Shown here in pieces: positions 23,701-32,435 of a stretch of 64,000 nt of DNA; the stretch's first letter is position 1; each line of letters starts with the position of its first letter. The DNA is from Pseudideonella sakaiensis (GTDB taxonomy: Bacteria; Pseudomonadota; Gammaproteobacteria; Burkholderiales; Burkholderiaceae_C). The stretch spans positions 1 to 64,000 of the forward strand of contig NZ_BBYR01000065.1 in assembly GCF_001293525.1 (NCBI RefSeq), written 5' to 3'. Position numbers and translations under genes: made by a program. The notes under the pieces are model-generated. The model ran no database searches, was not told where the DNA came from, and saw nothing but the letters and a program-made list of their open reading frames with translations.

Positions 23701-26649
23701 GTGCTGAAGTCCCTCTCATCGCGCCACCCGGTGCACGACCCCGCGCAGGACCCGCTGCCCGGCGCCCGCACCGAGGTCAAGACCACCACCTGCTACATGT
23801 GCGCCTGCCGCTGCGGCATCAAGGTGCACCTGCGCGACGGCGGTGACGGCCAGGGCCCGCAGGTGCGCTACATCGAGGGCAACCCCGAGCACCCGCTGAA
23901 CAAGGGCATCCTCTGCGCCAAGGGCTCGTCGGGGATCATGAAGCAGTACTCGCCGGCCCGGCTGACGCAGCCGCTGCGGCGCAAGCCGGGCACCGAGCGC
24001 GGGGCCGGCGAGTACGAGCCGATCTCGTGGGACGAGACCTTCGCGATCCTGACCGAGCGGCTGGCCCGGCTGCGCGAGACCGACCCGAAGCAGTTCGCGC
24101 TGTTCACCGGGCGTGACCAGATGCAGGCGCTGACCGGCCTGTTCGCCCGCCAGTACGGCACGCCGAACTACGCCGCGCACGGCGGCTTCTGCTCGGTCAA
24201 CATGGCCGCGGGGATGATCTACACCATCGGCGGCAGCTTCTGGGAGTTCGGCGGCCCGGACCTGGAGCGCGCGAAGCTGTTCGTGATGATCGGCACCGCC
24301 GAGGACCACCACAGCAACCCGATGAAGGCGGCGCTGTCGGCCTTCAAGCGCCAGGGCGGCCGATTCATCGCGATCAACCCGATCCGCACCGGCTACGCGG
24401 CGATCGCCGACGAGTGGATCCCGATCCGCCCGGGCACCGACGGCGCGCTCTTCATGGCGCTGATCCGCGAGCTGATCGTGCTCGGCCTGTACGACCGCGA
24501 CTTCGTCGCCCGCTACACGAATGCCGGTCAGCTGGTGAACCGCGACGAGGCCAGCGACGACTTCGGGATGATGCTGCGCAACCCCGACGGCGACGTCGTC
24601 AACCCGCTGCGCCACCACAACTTCTGGTGGTGGGACCGCCACACCCAGCGCCCCGTCGCCGACCATGCCGAGGGTGCCGACCCGGCGCTGTTCGGCGAGT
24701 TCACGATGCCCGACGGCACGCCGGCCAAGCCCGCCTTCCAGCTGCTCGAGGAGCGGGTGCGCGACTGCACGCCGGAATGGGCCGAGGGCCTGACCGGCAT
24801 CCCGGCCGCCACCATCCGCCGCCTCGCGCACGAGATGGGCGTGACCGCGCGCGACCAGACCCTCGAGCTGCCGATCGCGTGGACCGACTGGTGGGGCAAG
24901 GAGCACAAGAGCGTGAAGGGCAACCCGGTCGCCTTCCATGCGATGCGCGGCCTGGCCGCGCACAGCAACGGCTTCCAGACCATCCGCGCGCTGTCGATCC
25001 TGATGAGCCTGCTGGGCACCATCGACCGGCCCGGCGGCTTCCGCCACAAGGCGCCCTACCCGCGCGCGGTGCCGCCGAACGCGCGGCCGCCGAAGGGGCC
25101 GGCGAGCATCAAGCCGAACACCCCGCTGGACGCGCCGCCGCTGGGCTGGGTGGAGACGCCGGCCGACTTGTGCGTGGACGATGCCGGCGAGCCGGTGCGC
25201 ATCGACAAGGGCTTCAGCTGGGAGTACCCGTTCAGCGCCCACGGCCTGATGCACAACGTCATCACCAATGCCTGGCGCGGCGACCCCTACCCGATCGACA
25301 CGCTGCTGCTGTTCATGGCCAACATGGCCTGGAACTCGACGATGAACACCGCCGAGGTCCGCAACATGCTGGTCGACAAGCGCGCCGACGGGCAGTACCG
25401 CATCCCCTTCATCGTGGTCTGCGACGCCTTCCAGAGCGAGACCACCGCCTTCGCCGACCTGATCCTGCCGGACACCACCTACCTGGAGCGGCACGACGCG
25501 ATGTCGATGCTGGACCGGCCGATCAGCGAGTTCGACGGCCCCTGCGACTCGGTGCGTGTGCCGGTGCTGCCGCCCAAGGGCGAGTGCCGGCCGTTCCAGG
25601 AGGTGCTGGTGGAGCTGGGCTCGCGGCTGAAGCTGCCGGCCTTCACGAACGCCGACGGCAGCCGCAAGTACCGCGACTACCCGGACTTCATCGTGCGCTA
25701 CGAGACCGCGCCGGGCTCGGGCATCGGCTTCCTGACCGGCTGGCGCGGCGAGGACGGCTCGCAGTCGCTGCGCGGCGCGCCGAACCCGCGCCAGTGGGAG
25801 ATGTACGCGGCGAACAACTGCGTGCACCACCACGTGATGCCGCCCGAGCACCGCTACATGCGCAACTGGAACCGCGGCTACCTCGAATGGGCGCAGAAGG
25901 TGGGCCTGCGGCGCGACTGCGACCCGATCACGATCCACCTGTACTCCGAGTTCATGCAGCGCTTCCGGCTCGCCGCCGAGGGCAAGGGCACGGGGCGCCA
26001 GCCGCCGCAGCGCCTGCGCGAGCGCGTCGCGACCTACTTCGACCCGCTGCCCTTCTGGTATGCGCCGCTCGAGGTGCAGGCCAGCGACACCGCCGCCTAC
26101 CCGCTGGCCGCGGTGACGCAGCGGCCGATGGCGATGTACCACTCCTGGGACTCGCAGAACGCCTGGCTGCGCCAGATCCATGCGCACAACGTGCTGTTCG
26201 TGAACCCGGTGACGGCGCGCGCCGAGGGCATCGCCGACGAGGACTGGATCTGGGTGGAAAGCGCCTGGGGCCGCGTGCGCTGCCAGTGCCGCCACAGCGA
26301 CGCGGTCGAGCCGGGCACGGTCTGGACCTGGAACGCGATCGGCAAGGCCAAGGGCGCCTGGGCCTTGAGCGACCAGGCCAACGAGTCCGAGCGCGGCTTC
26401 CTGCTGAACCACCTGATCAAGGAAGAGCTGCCGACCGCCGACGGCCACACCGTGTCCAACGCCGACCCGATCACCGGCCAGGCCGGCTGGTACGACGTGC
26501 GGGTGCGCATCCGCCGCGCGGCCGACGACGAGCCGAAGCAGTCCTGGCCGCAGTTCGACAGCAAGCCGCCGCTGCCGGGCACGCAGCGGCGCACCTGGCG
26601 CGCCTGGTTCGCCGGCCGCGCCACCGAGCCCCAAGGAGACCCGCGATGA
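23701..26649 (+). CDS. soeA: Molybdoprotein subunit of SoeABC-type sulfite dehydrogenase
   Basis: A 982-aa molybdopterin oxidoreductase of the DMSO reductase superfamily. The N-terminal [4Fe-4S] ligands are C31, C34, C38 and C72; Cys164 in HGGFCSVN is the candidate Mo ligand. There is no twin-arginine or Sec signal, so the protein is cytoplasmic, as SoeA is and as polysulfide, thiosulfate and tetrathionate enzymes are not. The GTG start at 23701 has AGGAGA six bases upstream. It overlaps soeB by four bases. SoeABC oxidises cytoplasmic sulfite to sulfate and passes electrons to quinone, which fits the sulfite released by Xsc. Other cytoplasmic DMSO-reductase-family enzymes are not fully excluded. 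Confidence 0.82.
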   Translation: MLKSLSSRHPVHDPAQDPLPGARTEVKTTTCYMCACRCGIKVHLRDGGDGQGPQVRYIEGNPEHPLNKGILCAKGSSGIMKQYSPARLTQPLRRKPGTERGAGEYEPISWDETFAILTERLARLRETDPKQFALFTGRDQMQALTGLFARQYGTPNYAAHGGFCSVNMAAGMIYTIGGSFWEFGGPDLERAKLFVMIGTAEDHHSNPMKAALSAFKRQGGRFIAINPIRTGYAAIADEWIPIRPGTDGALFMALIRELIVLGLYDRDFVARYTNAGQLVNRDEASDDFGMMLRNPDGDVVNPLRHHNFWWWDRHTQRPVADHAEGADPALFGEFTMPDGTPAKPAFQLLEERVRDCTPEWAEGLTGIPAATIRRLAHEMGVTARDQTLELPIAWTDWWGKEHKSVKGNPVAFHAMRGLAAHSNGFQTIRALSILMSLLGTIDRPGGFRHKAPYPRAVPPNARPPKGPASIKPNTPLDAPPLGWVETPADLCVDDAGEPVRIDKGFSWEYPFSAHGLMHNVITNAWRGDPYPIDTLLLFMANMAWNSTMNTAEVRNMLVDKRADGQYRIPFIVVCDAFQSETTAFADLILPDTTYLERHDAMSMLDRPISEFDGPCDSVRVPVLPPKGECRPFQEVLVELGSRLKLPAFTNADGSRKYRDYPDFIVRYETAPGSGIGFLTGWRGEDGSQSLRGAPNPRQWEMYAANNCVHHHVMPPEHRYMRNWNRGYLEWAQKVGLRRDCDPITIHLYSEFMQRFRLAAEGKGTGRQPPQRLRERVATYFDPLPFWYAPLEVQASDTAAYPLAAVTQRPMAMYHSWDSQNAWLRQIHAHNVLFVNPVTARAEGIADEDWIWVESAWGRVRCQCRHSDAVEPGTVWTWNAIGKAKGAWALSDQANESERGFLLNHLIKEELPTADGHTVSNADPITGQAGWYDVRVRIRRAADDEPKQSWPQFDSKPPLPGTQRRTWRAWFAGRATEPQGDPR

Positions 26650-27368
26650 CCCAGCTCGCCCTGGTGATCGACCTGAACGTGTGCGTCGGCTGCCACGCCT
26701 GCGTGACCAGCTGCAAGCAGTGGAACACCTCCGGCAGCGCCGGCCCGCTGGTGGACTGGGCCGCCTACACGGCCGACCCGAACGGCACCTTCTTCAACCG
26801 GGTGATGAGCTTCGAGGTGGGCGAGTACCCGGCCACGCAGACGGTGCACTTCCCGAAGAGCTGCCTGCACTGCGAGGACCCGCCCTGCGTGCCGGTCTGC
26901 CCCACCGGCGCCAGCTACAAGCGCGAGGAGGACGGCATCGTCCTGGTCGACTACGACAAGTGCATCGGGTGCAAGTACTGCGCCTGGGCCTGCCCCTACG
27001 GCGTGCGCGAGCTCGACGAGCAGCGGCAGGTGATGACCAAGTGCACGCTGTGCGTGGACCGCATCACCGACAAGACGCTGCCGGAGGCCGAGCGCAAGCC
27101 GGCCTGCGTGATGGCCTGTCCGACCAACGCGCGGCTGTTCGGCGACGTGCACGACCCCGAGTCCGAGGTGTCGGTGGCGATCCGCGACCGCGGCGGCTTC
27201 CCGCTGATGCCGGAGCAGGGCACGCTGCCGGCCAACCACTACCTGCCGCGCCGCCGCACCGAGGCGCAGACCGACCCGGTGCAGGTGGTGCGCGAAGCCA
27301 ACCCGCTGCGCGTCGAGGGCCGGGAGCCGGCGCTGGGCGCGCCGCTGGCCGCCGACTGGGAGCACTGA
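26646..27368 (+). CDS. soeB: Iron-sulfur subunit of SoeABC-type sulfite dehydrogenase
   Basis: A 240-aa ferredoxin-like electron-transfer protein with four cysteine clusters, enough for four [4Fe-4S] centres: CVGCHACVTSC at residues 13-23, CLHCEDPPCVPVC, CIGCKYCAWAC and the pair CTLC...CVMAC. It is the DmsB/PsrB type and would carry electrons from SoeA to the membrane subunit on the cytoplasmic side. The start overlaps the soeA stop (ATGA), and soeC follows after one base, so the three subunits are translated in step. Confidence 0.88.
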   Translation: MTQLALVIDLNVCVGCHACVTSCKQWNTSGSAGPLVDWAAYTADPNGTFFNRVMSFEVGEYPATQTVHFPKSCLHCEDPPCVPVCPTGASYKREEDGIVLVDYDKCIGCKYCAWACPYGVRELDEQRQVMTKCTLCVDRITDKTLPEAERKPACVMACPTNARLFGDVHDPESEVSVAIRDRGGFPLMPEQGTLPANHYLPRRRTEAQTDPVQVVREANPLRVEGREPALGAPLAADWEH

Positions 27369-27369
27369 G

Positions 27370-28293
27370 ATGCACGCCCCCTGGTCCATGATCCTGTTCA
27401 CCACGCTGGCCGGCGCGGCCCAGGGCCTGCTGCTGGTGCTGGTCGCGCTCGACCTCGGCGGCGCCACCGGCACCACGCCGGCGCTGTTCGTCGGCGGCGC
27501 GGGCACGGTGGTGGTGCTCGGCCTGGCCGGGCTGGTCGCCGCCGCGTTTCACCTCGGCCACCCCTTCCGGGCCTGGCGCGCGGTGGCGATGTGGCGCACC
27601 TCGTGGCTGTCGCGCGAGGTCATCGTGCTGCCGGCCTTCCTGGCGGTGGTCACGCTGTGGGGCGCGGGCCACGCGCTCGGGCGGCCGCTGCCGCTTGCCG
27701 GCGTCGCCGCGGCGCTGCTGGCGCTGCTGCTGTACCTGTGCACCGGGATGATCTACGGCGCGGTGAAGGCGATCCGCGAGTGGGCGACGCCGCTGACGCC
27801 GGTGAACTTCGGCCTGATCGGCTTCGCGTCCGGCGCGCTGCTCGCCGGCGCGCTGTGCGCGCTGCTCGCGCCCGGGCTGGTGCCGTCGCTCGCACCGGTG
27901 GCCTGCGGCGCCACGCTGCTGGCGGCCGCCGGCCGCGCCGCGGCCTGGTGGCGCAACCACACGCTGAAGCCCAAGACGACGATCCAGTCGGCGCTGGGCG
28001 TGCGTCACCCGAAGGTGCGCCAGATCTCGCAGGGCGCGATGGCGCCGAACTTCAATCGCCGCGAGTTCTTCCACGGGCGCACGCCGCAGTTCCTGCGCCG
28101 CATGCAATGGGCCGCCGGCCTGCTCGGCTTCGCGCTGCCGGCCGCCGTGCTGGCCCTCGGCGGCGCGCAGGTCGGTGCCGGCGCGCTGGCGCTGCTCTTC
28201 CTGCTGCAGTACGCCGGCCTGCTGGCCGAGCGCTGGGCCTTCTTCGCCGAAGGCAACCACACGCAGAACCTGTACCAGCGCGCGGTCGGCTGA
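27370..28293 (+). CDS. soeC: Membrane anchor subunit of SoeABC-type sulfite dehydrogenase (DmsC-like)
   Basis: A 307-aa hydrophobic protein with about eight predicted membrane helices, and with conserved charged and histidine residues between them (HLGHPFRAWRA, WRTSWLSREV). These features place it in the DmsC family of anchors rather than the NrfD family; SoeC of Allochromatium is of the DmsC type. It fixes the SoeAB dimer to the inner face of the membrane and passes electrons to quinone. It is the last gene of the operon; the following 77 bp, before the convergent purN, contain a perfect 16-bp GC palindrome at 28317-28332 but no T tract. Confidence 0.85.
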   Translation: MHAPWSMILFTTLAGAAQGLLLVLVALDLGGATGTTPALFVGGAGTVVVLGLAGLVAAAFHLGHPFRAWRAVAMWRTSWLSREVIVLPAFLAVVTLWGAGHALGRPLPLAGVAAALLALLLYLCTGMIYGAVKAIREWATPLTPVNFGLIGFASGALLAGALCALLAPGLVPSLAPVACGATLLAAAGRAAAWWRNHTLKPKTTIQSALGVRHPKVRQISQGAMAPNFNRREFFHGRTPQFLRRMQWAAGLLGFALPAAVLALGGAQVGAGALALLFLLQYAGLLAERWAFFAEGNHTQNLYQRAVG

Positions 28294-28370
28294 CAGTCCG
28301 GAGGACGGGATCCAGGCCCGGCGCGCGCCGGGTCTGCCGCGCACGCGCCGCCGCGGCGGGCGGGGCGGCC

Positions 28371-29015
28371 TCAGCCGGCCGCCGGGTCGACGAAGCGTCC
28401 GCGCTCGAGGCCGGGCTCGGCGACGATGCCGCCGTCGCGCAGCCGCACCCGCCCCTCGAGGCACCAGCGCAGCGCCTGCGGGTAGAGGCGGTGCTCGGCC
28501 ACCAGCACGCGCGCGGCCAGGCTCGCCTCGTCGTCGCCGGGCCGGACGGGCACCGCCACCTGCGCGACGATCGGCCCATGGTCCAGCGTCGGCGTCACGA
28601 AGTGCACCGTCGCGCCGGCCAGCGTGCAGCCGGCGTCGAGCGCGCGGCGGTGGGTGTGCAGGCCGGGAAAGGCCGGCAGCAGCGAGGGGTGGATGTTCAG
28701 CATGCGGCCCGCGTAGCGCTGCACGAAGGGCTCGCCGAGGATGCGCATGAAGCCCGCGAGCACCACCCAGTCGGCCCCCGCCGCATCGATCGCGTCGGCC
28801 AGCGCCGTGTCGAAGGCGGCGCGGTCGGGGTGGGCGCGGTGGTCCAGCGCCACCGCCGGCAGGCCCAGCTCGCGCGCCAGTGCCAGGCCGGCGGCATCCG
28901 GCCGGTTCGAGATCACCGCGGCGATCGTGGCCGGCCAGGCCTCGTCGCGGCAGGCACGCGCGATCGCGCCGAGGTTGGAGCCGCGGCCCGAGACGAGGAT
29001 CACCAGTCGTTGCAT
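28371..29015 (-). CDS. purN: Phosphoribosylglycinamide formyltransferase
   Basis: A 214-aa GAR transformylase that adds a formyl group from 10-formyltetrahydrofolate in purine synthesis. It has the substrate loop SGRGSN at residues 9-14, the catalytic Asn and His in MLNIHPSLLPAFPG, and the Asp in TLDHGPIVAQ. The start at 29015 is the only ATG before the conserved first strand. It stands alone, convergent with soeC and divergent from trpS. Confidence 0.95.
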   Translation of the reverse strand: MQRLVILVSGRGSNLGAIARACRDEAWPATIAAVISNRPDAAGLALARELGLPAVALDHRAHPDRAAFDTALADAIDAAGADWVVLAGFMRILGEPFVQRYAGRMLNIHPSLLPAFPGLHTHRRALDAGCTLAGATVHFVTPTLDHGPIVAQVAVPVRPGDDEASLAARVLVAEHRLYPQALRWCLEGRVRLRDGGIVAEPGLERGRFVDPAAG

Positions 29016-29112
29016 CGGCCGCGAGTGTAGGCGCGAGCGGGCGCGCGTCCGGCGCTCTCCGTAGAATCCGCGGCCCGGCACGAGACGCCGGCCCACCCTG
29101 CGCCCGCCTCCC

Positions 29113-30417
29113 ATGAAAACCCGCGTCCTGACCGGCATCACCACCACCGGCACGCCCCACCTCGGCAACTACGTCGGCGCCATCCGCCCGGCGATTGCGG
29201 CCAGCCGCGAGCCGGACGTGCAGAGCTTCTTCTTCCTGGCCGACTACCACGCGCTGATCAAGTGCGACGACCCGGCGCGCATCGAGCGCTCGCGGCTGGA
29301 GATCGCGGCCACCTGGCTGGCCGCCGGGCTGGACACGCAGCGCGTGGCCTTCTACCGCCAGAGCGACATCCCCGAGACGCCCGAGCTGACCTGGCTGCTG
29401 ACCTGCGTCACCGCGAAGGGCCAGATGAACCGCGCCCATGCCTACAAGGCCGCGCTGGACGCCAACCTGGCCGCCGGCGAGGACCCGGATGCCGGCGTCA
29501 CGATGGGCCTGTACAGCTACCCGATCCTGATGGCCGCCGACATCCTGCTGTTCAACGCCCACCGCGTGCCGGTCGGCCGCGACCAGGCGCAGCACATCGA
29601 GATGGCGCGCGACATCGCGCAGCGCTTCAACCACCTGTTCGGCCAGGGCCACGACCTGTTCGTGCTGCCGCAGGCGGACATCGAGGAGAACCAGGAGCTG
29701 CTGCCGGGCCTGGACGGCCGCAAGATGTCGAAGAGCTACGACAACGTGATCCCGCTGTTCGACGGCGGCGCGCGCGGCCTGAAGGACGCGATCGCGCGCA
29801 TCGTGACCGACTCGCGCCTGCCCGGCGAGCCGAAGGAGCCCGACGGCAGCCCGCTGGTCGCGATCTTCGACGCCTTCGCCGACGCGCCGGCGCGCGCCGA
29901 CTTCCGCGCCGAGCTGCGCGCCGGCCTCGGCTGGGGCGCGGCCAAGCAACGCCTGGTCGAGACCATCGAGGCCCGCATCGGCCCGATGCGCGAGACCTAC
30001 GAGGGCCTGGTGGCCCACCCCGAGCGGATCGAGGATGCGCTGCAGGCGGGCGCCGGCAAGGCGCGCGCCGTCGCGCGGCCCTTCCTCGAGAGCCTGCGCC
30101 GCGCGGTGGGGCTGCGGCCGATGATCGCCAGCCTCGCGCCGGCGGCCGCGCCGGTGGCGCCGACCGGCGAGGCGCGGCCGGCCGCGAGCTTCAAGCAGTA
30201 CCGCGAGGCCGACGGCCGCTTCCATTTCAAGCTGGTGGCCGCCGACGGCACGACGCTGCTGGAGAGCGAGGGCTTCGCCGATGCCCGCGAGGCCGGCGGA
30301 TGGGTCAAGCGGCTGAAGACCGAGGGCGCCGGCGCGCTGGCCGCCGCACCGGTGCGCCTGCTGGAGACGACCCCGGGCGCCGCGGCCGCGGCGCTGGACG
30401 CGCTGGCGGCCGGCTGA
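29113..30417 (+). CDS. trpS: Tryptophanyl-tRNA synthetase with C-terminal extension
   Basis: A 434-aa class I synthetase. The HIGH-equivalent is TPHLGN at residues 14-19 and the second signature is KMSKS at 204-208; the tryptophan pocket region [10 protein letters not shown] is intact. The catalytic protein ends near residue 340, where typical TrpRS ends. About 90 more residues follow, joined by an Ala/Pro linker and containing an YegP/DUF1508-like fold signature ([20 protein letters not shown], then [20 protein letters not shown]). This extension is known in Burkholderiales TrpRS; its role is unclear. Confidence 0.95.
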   Translation: MKTRVLTGITTTGTPHLGNYVGAIRPAIAASREPDVQSFFFLADYHALIKCDDPARIERSRLEIAATWLAAGLDTQRVAFYRQSDIPETPELTWLLTCVTAKGQMNRAHAYKAALDANLAAGEDPDAGVTMGLYSYPILMAADILLFNAHRVPVGRDQAQHIEMARDIAQRFNHLFGQGHDLFVLPQADIEENQELLPGLDGRKMSKSYDNVIPLFDGGARGLKDAIARIVTDSRLPGEPKEPDGSPLVAIFDAFADAPARADFRAELRAGLGWGAAKQRLVETIEARIGPMRETYEGLVAHPERIEDALQAGAGKARAVARPFLESLRRAVGLRPMIASLAPAAAPVAPTGEARPAASFKQYREADGRFHFKLVAADGTTLLESEGFADAREAGGWVKRLKTEGAGALAAAPVRLLETTPGAAAAALDALAAG

Positions 30418-30482
30418 CCGGGCGCGCGGCCACGCCCCCCGGCCGCGCCGCAGGCGCCCGCCTTGCCCCACGCTGCCTTCCC

Positions 30483-30950
30483 ATGGCCGGCATCCACATC
30501 ACCGACATCGAGGCCGCCATCAACTGGTGGCGCGACCGCGAGCCCTCGCCCGACGGCATCACCGCCTGCCCGGCGGTGCGCGCGCTGGCCGAGGTGTACG
30601 CGCTGATGGTGTACTACCGCGAGGCCGAGTGCGACGAGGTGACGATGCCGCGGCGCGCCCGCGAGGCCTGGCTCGCCTGGTACGCCAGCACCCCGGATGC
30701 GCCCTGCATCGCGATCTGCTCGACCAGCCAGGGCGACGCGGTCTGCAAGGGGTGCGGCCGGCGCTTCGAGGAGGTGCAGCACTGGCCCTCGATGAGCCCC
30801 GGCGAGAAGCGCGCCACCTGGCGCCGCATCACGATGGAGGGCACGGCCTGGCGCTTCAACCGCTATGCCGAGCGGGCCCGCACGGCCAGCGGCGAGGACC
30901 ACCCGGATCCGGCCCGCTTCGGCGGCGGCGCCGGCCGGCCGCGCGCGTGA
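30483..30950 (+). CDS. DUF3717-DUF1289 fusion protein
   Basis: A 155-aa protein with two small domains. The N-terminal half (ITDIEAAINWWRDREPS) matches DUF3717, and the C-terminal half carries the DUF1289 cysteine pattern, CIAICSTSQGDAVCKGCGRRFEEV, with four cysteines likely to bind an Fe-S cluster or zinc. The function is unknown in both families. Its stop codon overlaps the GTG start of the MATE transporter (GTGA), so the two genes form a unit downstream of trpS. Confidence 0.85.
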   Translation: MAGIHITDIEAAINWWRDREPSPDGITACPAVRALAEVYALMVYYREAECDEVTMPRRAREAWLAWYASTPDAPCIAICSTSQGDAVCKGCGRRFEEVQHWPSMSPGEKRATWRRITMEGTAWRFNRYAERARTASGEDHPDPARFGGGAGRPRA

Positions 30951-32371
30951 TCCCGCCGGGCGCGCCGCCCGTGCCGGGCTTCCGCGACAGCCTGCGCCGC
31001 ATCGCGCCGCTGGCCTGGCCGGTGTTCGTCGGCCAGGTCTCGGTGGTCGCCTTCGGCACGGTCGACACGCTGTTCGTCGCACGCCACGCGGCGGCCGACC
31101 TGGCCGCGCTGTCGGTCGGCGCCGCCGCCTACGTCACCGTCTTCATCGGGCTGATGGGCGTGGTGCTGGCGGTGTCGCCGATCGCCGGCCGCCTGTTCGG
31201 CGCGGGCCGGCTCGCCGAGGCCGGCGGCCAGCTGCACCAGGCGGTGTGGATCGCGCTCGCGCTGGCGCTGCTCGGCAGCACGCTGCTCGTCTTTCCCGCG
31301 CCGTTCCTCGCGCTGTCGAAGGCCCCGCCGGAGGTCGCGGCCAAGGTGCGCGGCTACCTGCTGGCGCTGTCGCTGTCGCTGCCGGCCTCGCTGCTGTTCG
31401 CGGCCTTCCGCGGCTTCAACACGGCCGTCTCGCGGCCGAAGGCGGTGATGGTGCTGCAGCTGGGCGGGCTGCTGGCGGTGAAGCTGCCGCTGACCGCGCT
31501 GCTCGTCTTCGGCTGGCCGGCCGCGGGCCTGCCCGCGCTGGGCGTGCTCGGCTGCGGGCTGGCCACCGCGGCGGCGATGTGGGCCCAGCTGCTGGCCGGT
31601 GCCTGGCTGCTGCGCCGCGACCCGTTCTACGCGCCCTTCGCGCTGCCGCTCGCCCCGGGCCGCCCGCCGCTGCGCGCGCCGGACGGCGCGGCCATCCGCG
31701 CCCAGCTGCGCCTGGGCGTGCCGATGGGCCTGACCATCCTGGTGGAGGTCACCGGCTTCGCCTTCATGGCGATCTTCATCGCACGGCTGGGCACCACCGC
31801 GGTGGCCGGGCACCAGATCGCCGCCAACCTGGTGGCGCTGATGTTCATGATGCCGCTGGCGCTGGGCAATGCCACCGGCACCCTGGTCGCGCAGGCGATC
31901 GGCGCGCAGGCCGGCGAGCGGGCGCGCCGCATCGGCTGGCACGGGCTGTGGCTGGGCAGCGGCATCGCGTTGGCGATGGGCCTGGCGGTGTTCGCGGCGC
32001 GGGGCGGCGTGGTGCGCCTGTACACCGGCGACGCGGCGGTGATCGCGGCCGCCTTGCCGCTGCTCGCGTGGATGGCGCTGTTCCATTTCGCCGACGCGGT
32101 GCAGGGCATCGCGGCCTTCGTGCTGCGCGCCTGGCACGTGGCCACGGTGCCGGTGGTGATCTTCGTGATGGCGCTCTGGGGCGTCGGCCTCGGCGGCGGC
32201 TACTGGCTGGCCTTCGATCCAACGGGCGTGGTGCCGCCGGGCCTGAGCGGCGCGCCCGGCTACTGGGCGGCATCCACCGCCGGCCTGGTGCTGGCGGCGC
32301 TCGGCCTGACGGCGCTGCTGGCGCACACGGTGCGGCGCGGGCGCGGCGGGCGCGTCACCCCCGGCGGCTGA
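30947..32371 (+). CDS. MATE-family multidrug/metabolite efflux transporter
   Basis: A 474-aa membrane protein with 12 predicted helices and the two-fold MATE layout. Typical segments are WPVFVGQVSVVAFGTVDTLFVA in helix 1 and the matching LVEVTGFAFMAIFIARLG at the start of the second half. It would use a sodium or proton gradient to export cationic or planar compounds. The start is the GTG that overlaps the preceding gene by four bases; conserved sequence begins about 12 residues later. The substrate is unknown. Confidence 0.9.
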   Translation: MIPPGAPPVPGFRDSLRRIAPLAWPVFVGQVSVVAFGTVDTLFVARHAAADLAALSVGAAAYVTVFIGLMGVVLAVSPIAGRLFGAGRLAEAGGQLHQAVWIALALALLGSTLLVFPAPFLALSKAPPEVAAKVRGYLLALSLSLPASLLFAAFRGFNTAVSRPKAVMVLQLGGLLAVKLPLTALLVFGWPAAGLPALGVLGCGLATAAAMWAQLLAGAWLLRRDPFYAPFALPLAPGRPPLRAPDGAAIRAQLRLGVPMGLTILVEVTGFAFMAIFIARLGTTAVAGHQIAANLVALMFMMPLALGNATGTLVAQAIGAQAGERARRIGWHGLWLGSGIALAMGLAVFAARGGVVRLYTGDAAVIAAALPLLAWMALFHFADAVQGIAAFVLRAWHVATVPVVIFVMALWGVGLGGGYWLAFDPTGVVPPGLSGAPGYWAASTAGLVLAALGLTALLAHTVRRGRGGRVTPGG

Positions 32372-32435
32372 GACGCGGTGCGCGGCCCGCCGGGCCGGCG
32401 GCCGGCGCGCCCGCGCGGATCCTTGCCGGCAGCGC

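Noticed and set aside
23716-26634. A 972-codon open frame antisense to soeA, and similar very long antisense frames (for example 9243-11789, 27064-30471 and 1839-4121)
   Set aside because: In DNA of this GC content, frames opposite or shifted against real genes stay open. Their translations are rich in Arg, Ala, Gly and His with no domains, and each overlaps a gene with clear motifs.
23701-26649. SoeA as a thiosulfate, polysulfide or tetrathionate reductase catalytic subunit
   Set aside because: Those enzymes are exported by Tat and carry a twin-arginine signal. This protein begins with a plain polar sequence and is paired with a DmsC-type anchor beside sulfonate genes.
28317-28332. Perfect GC palindrome between the convergent soeC and purN genes as a bidirectional terminator
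   Set aside because: The stem is strong but neither side has a T tract, and self-complementary GC runs are frequent in this sequence.
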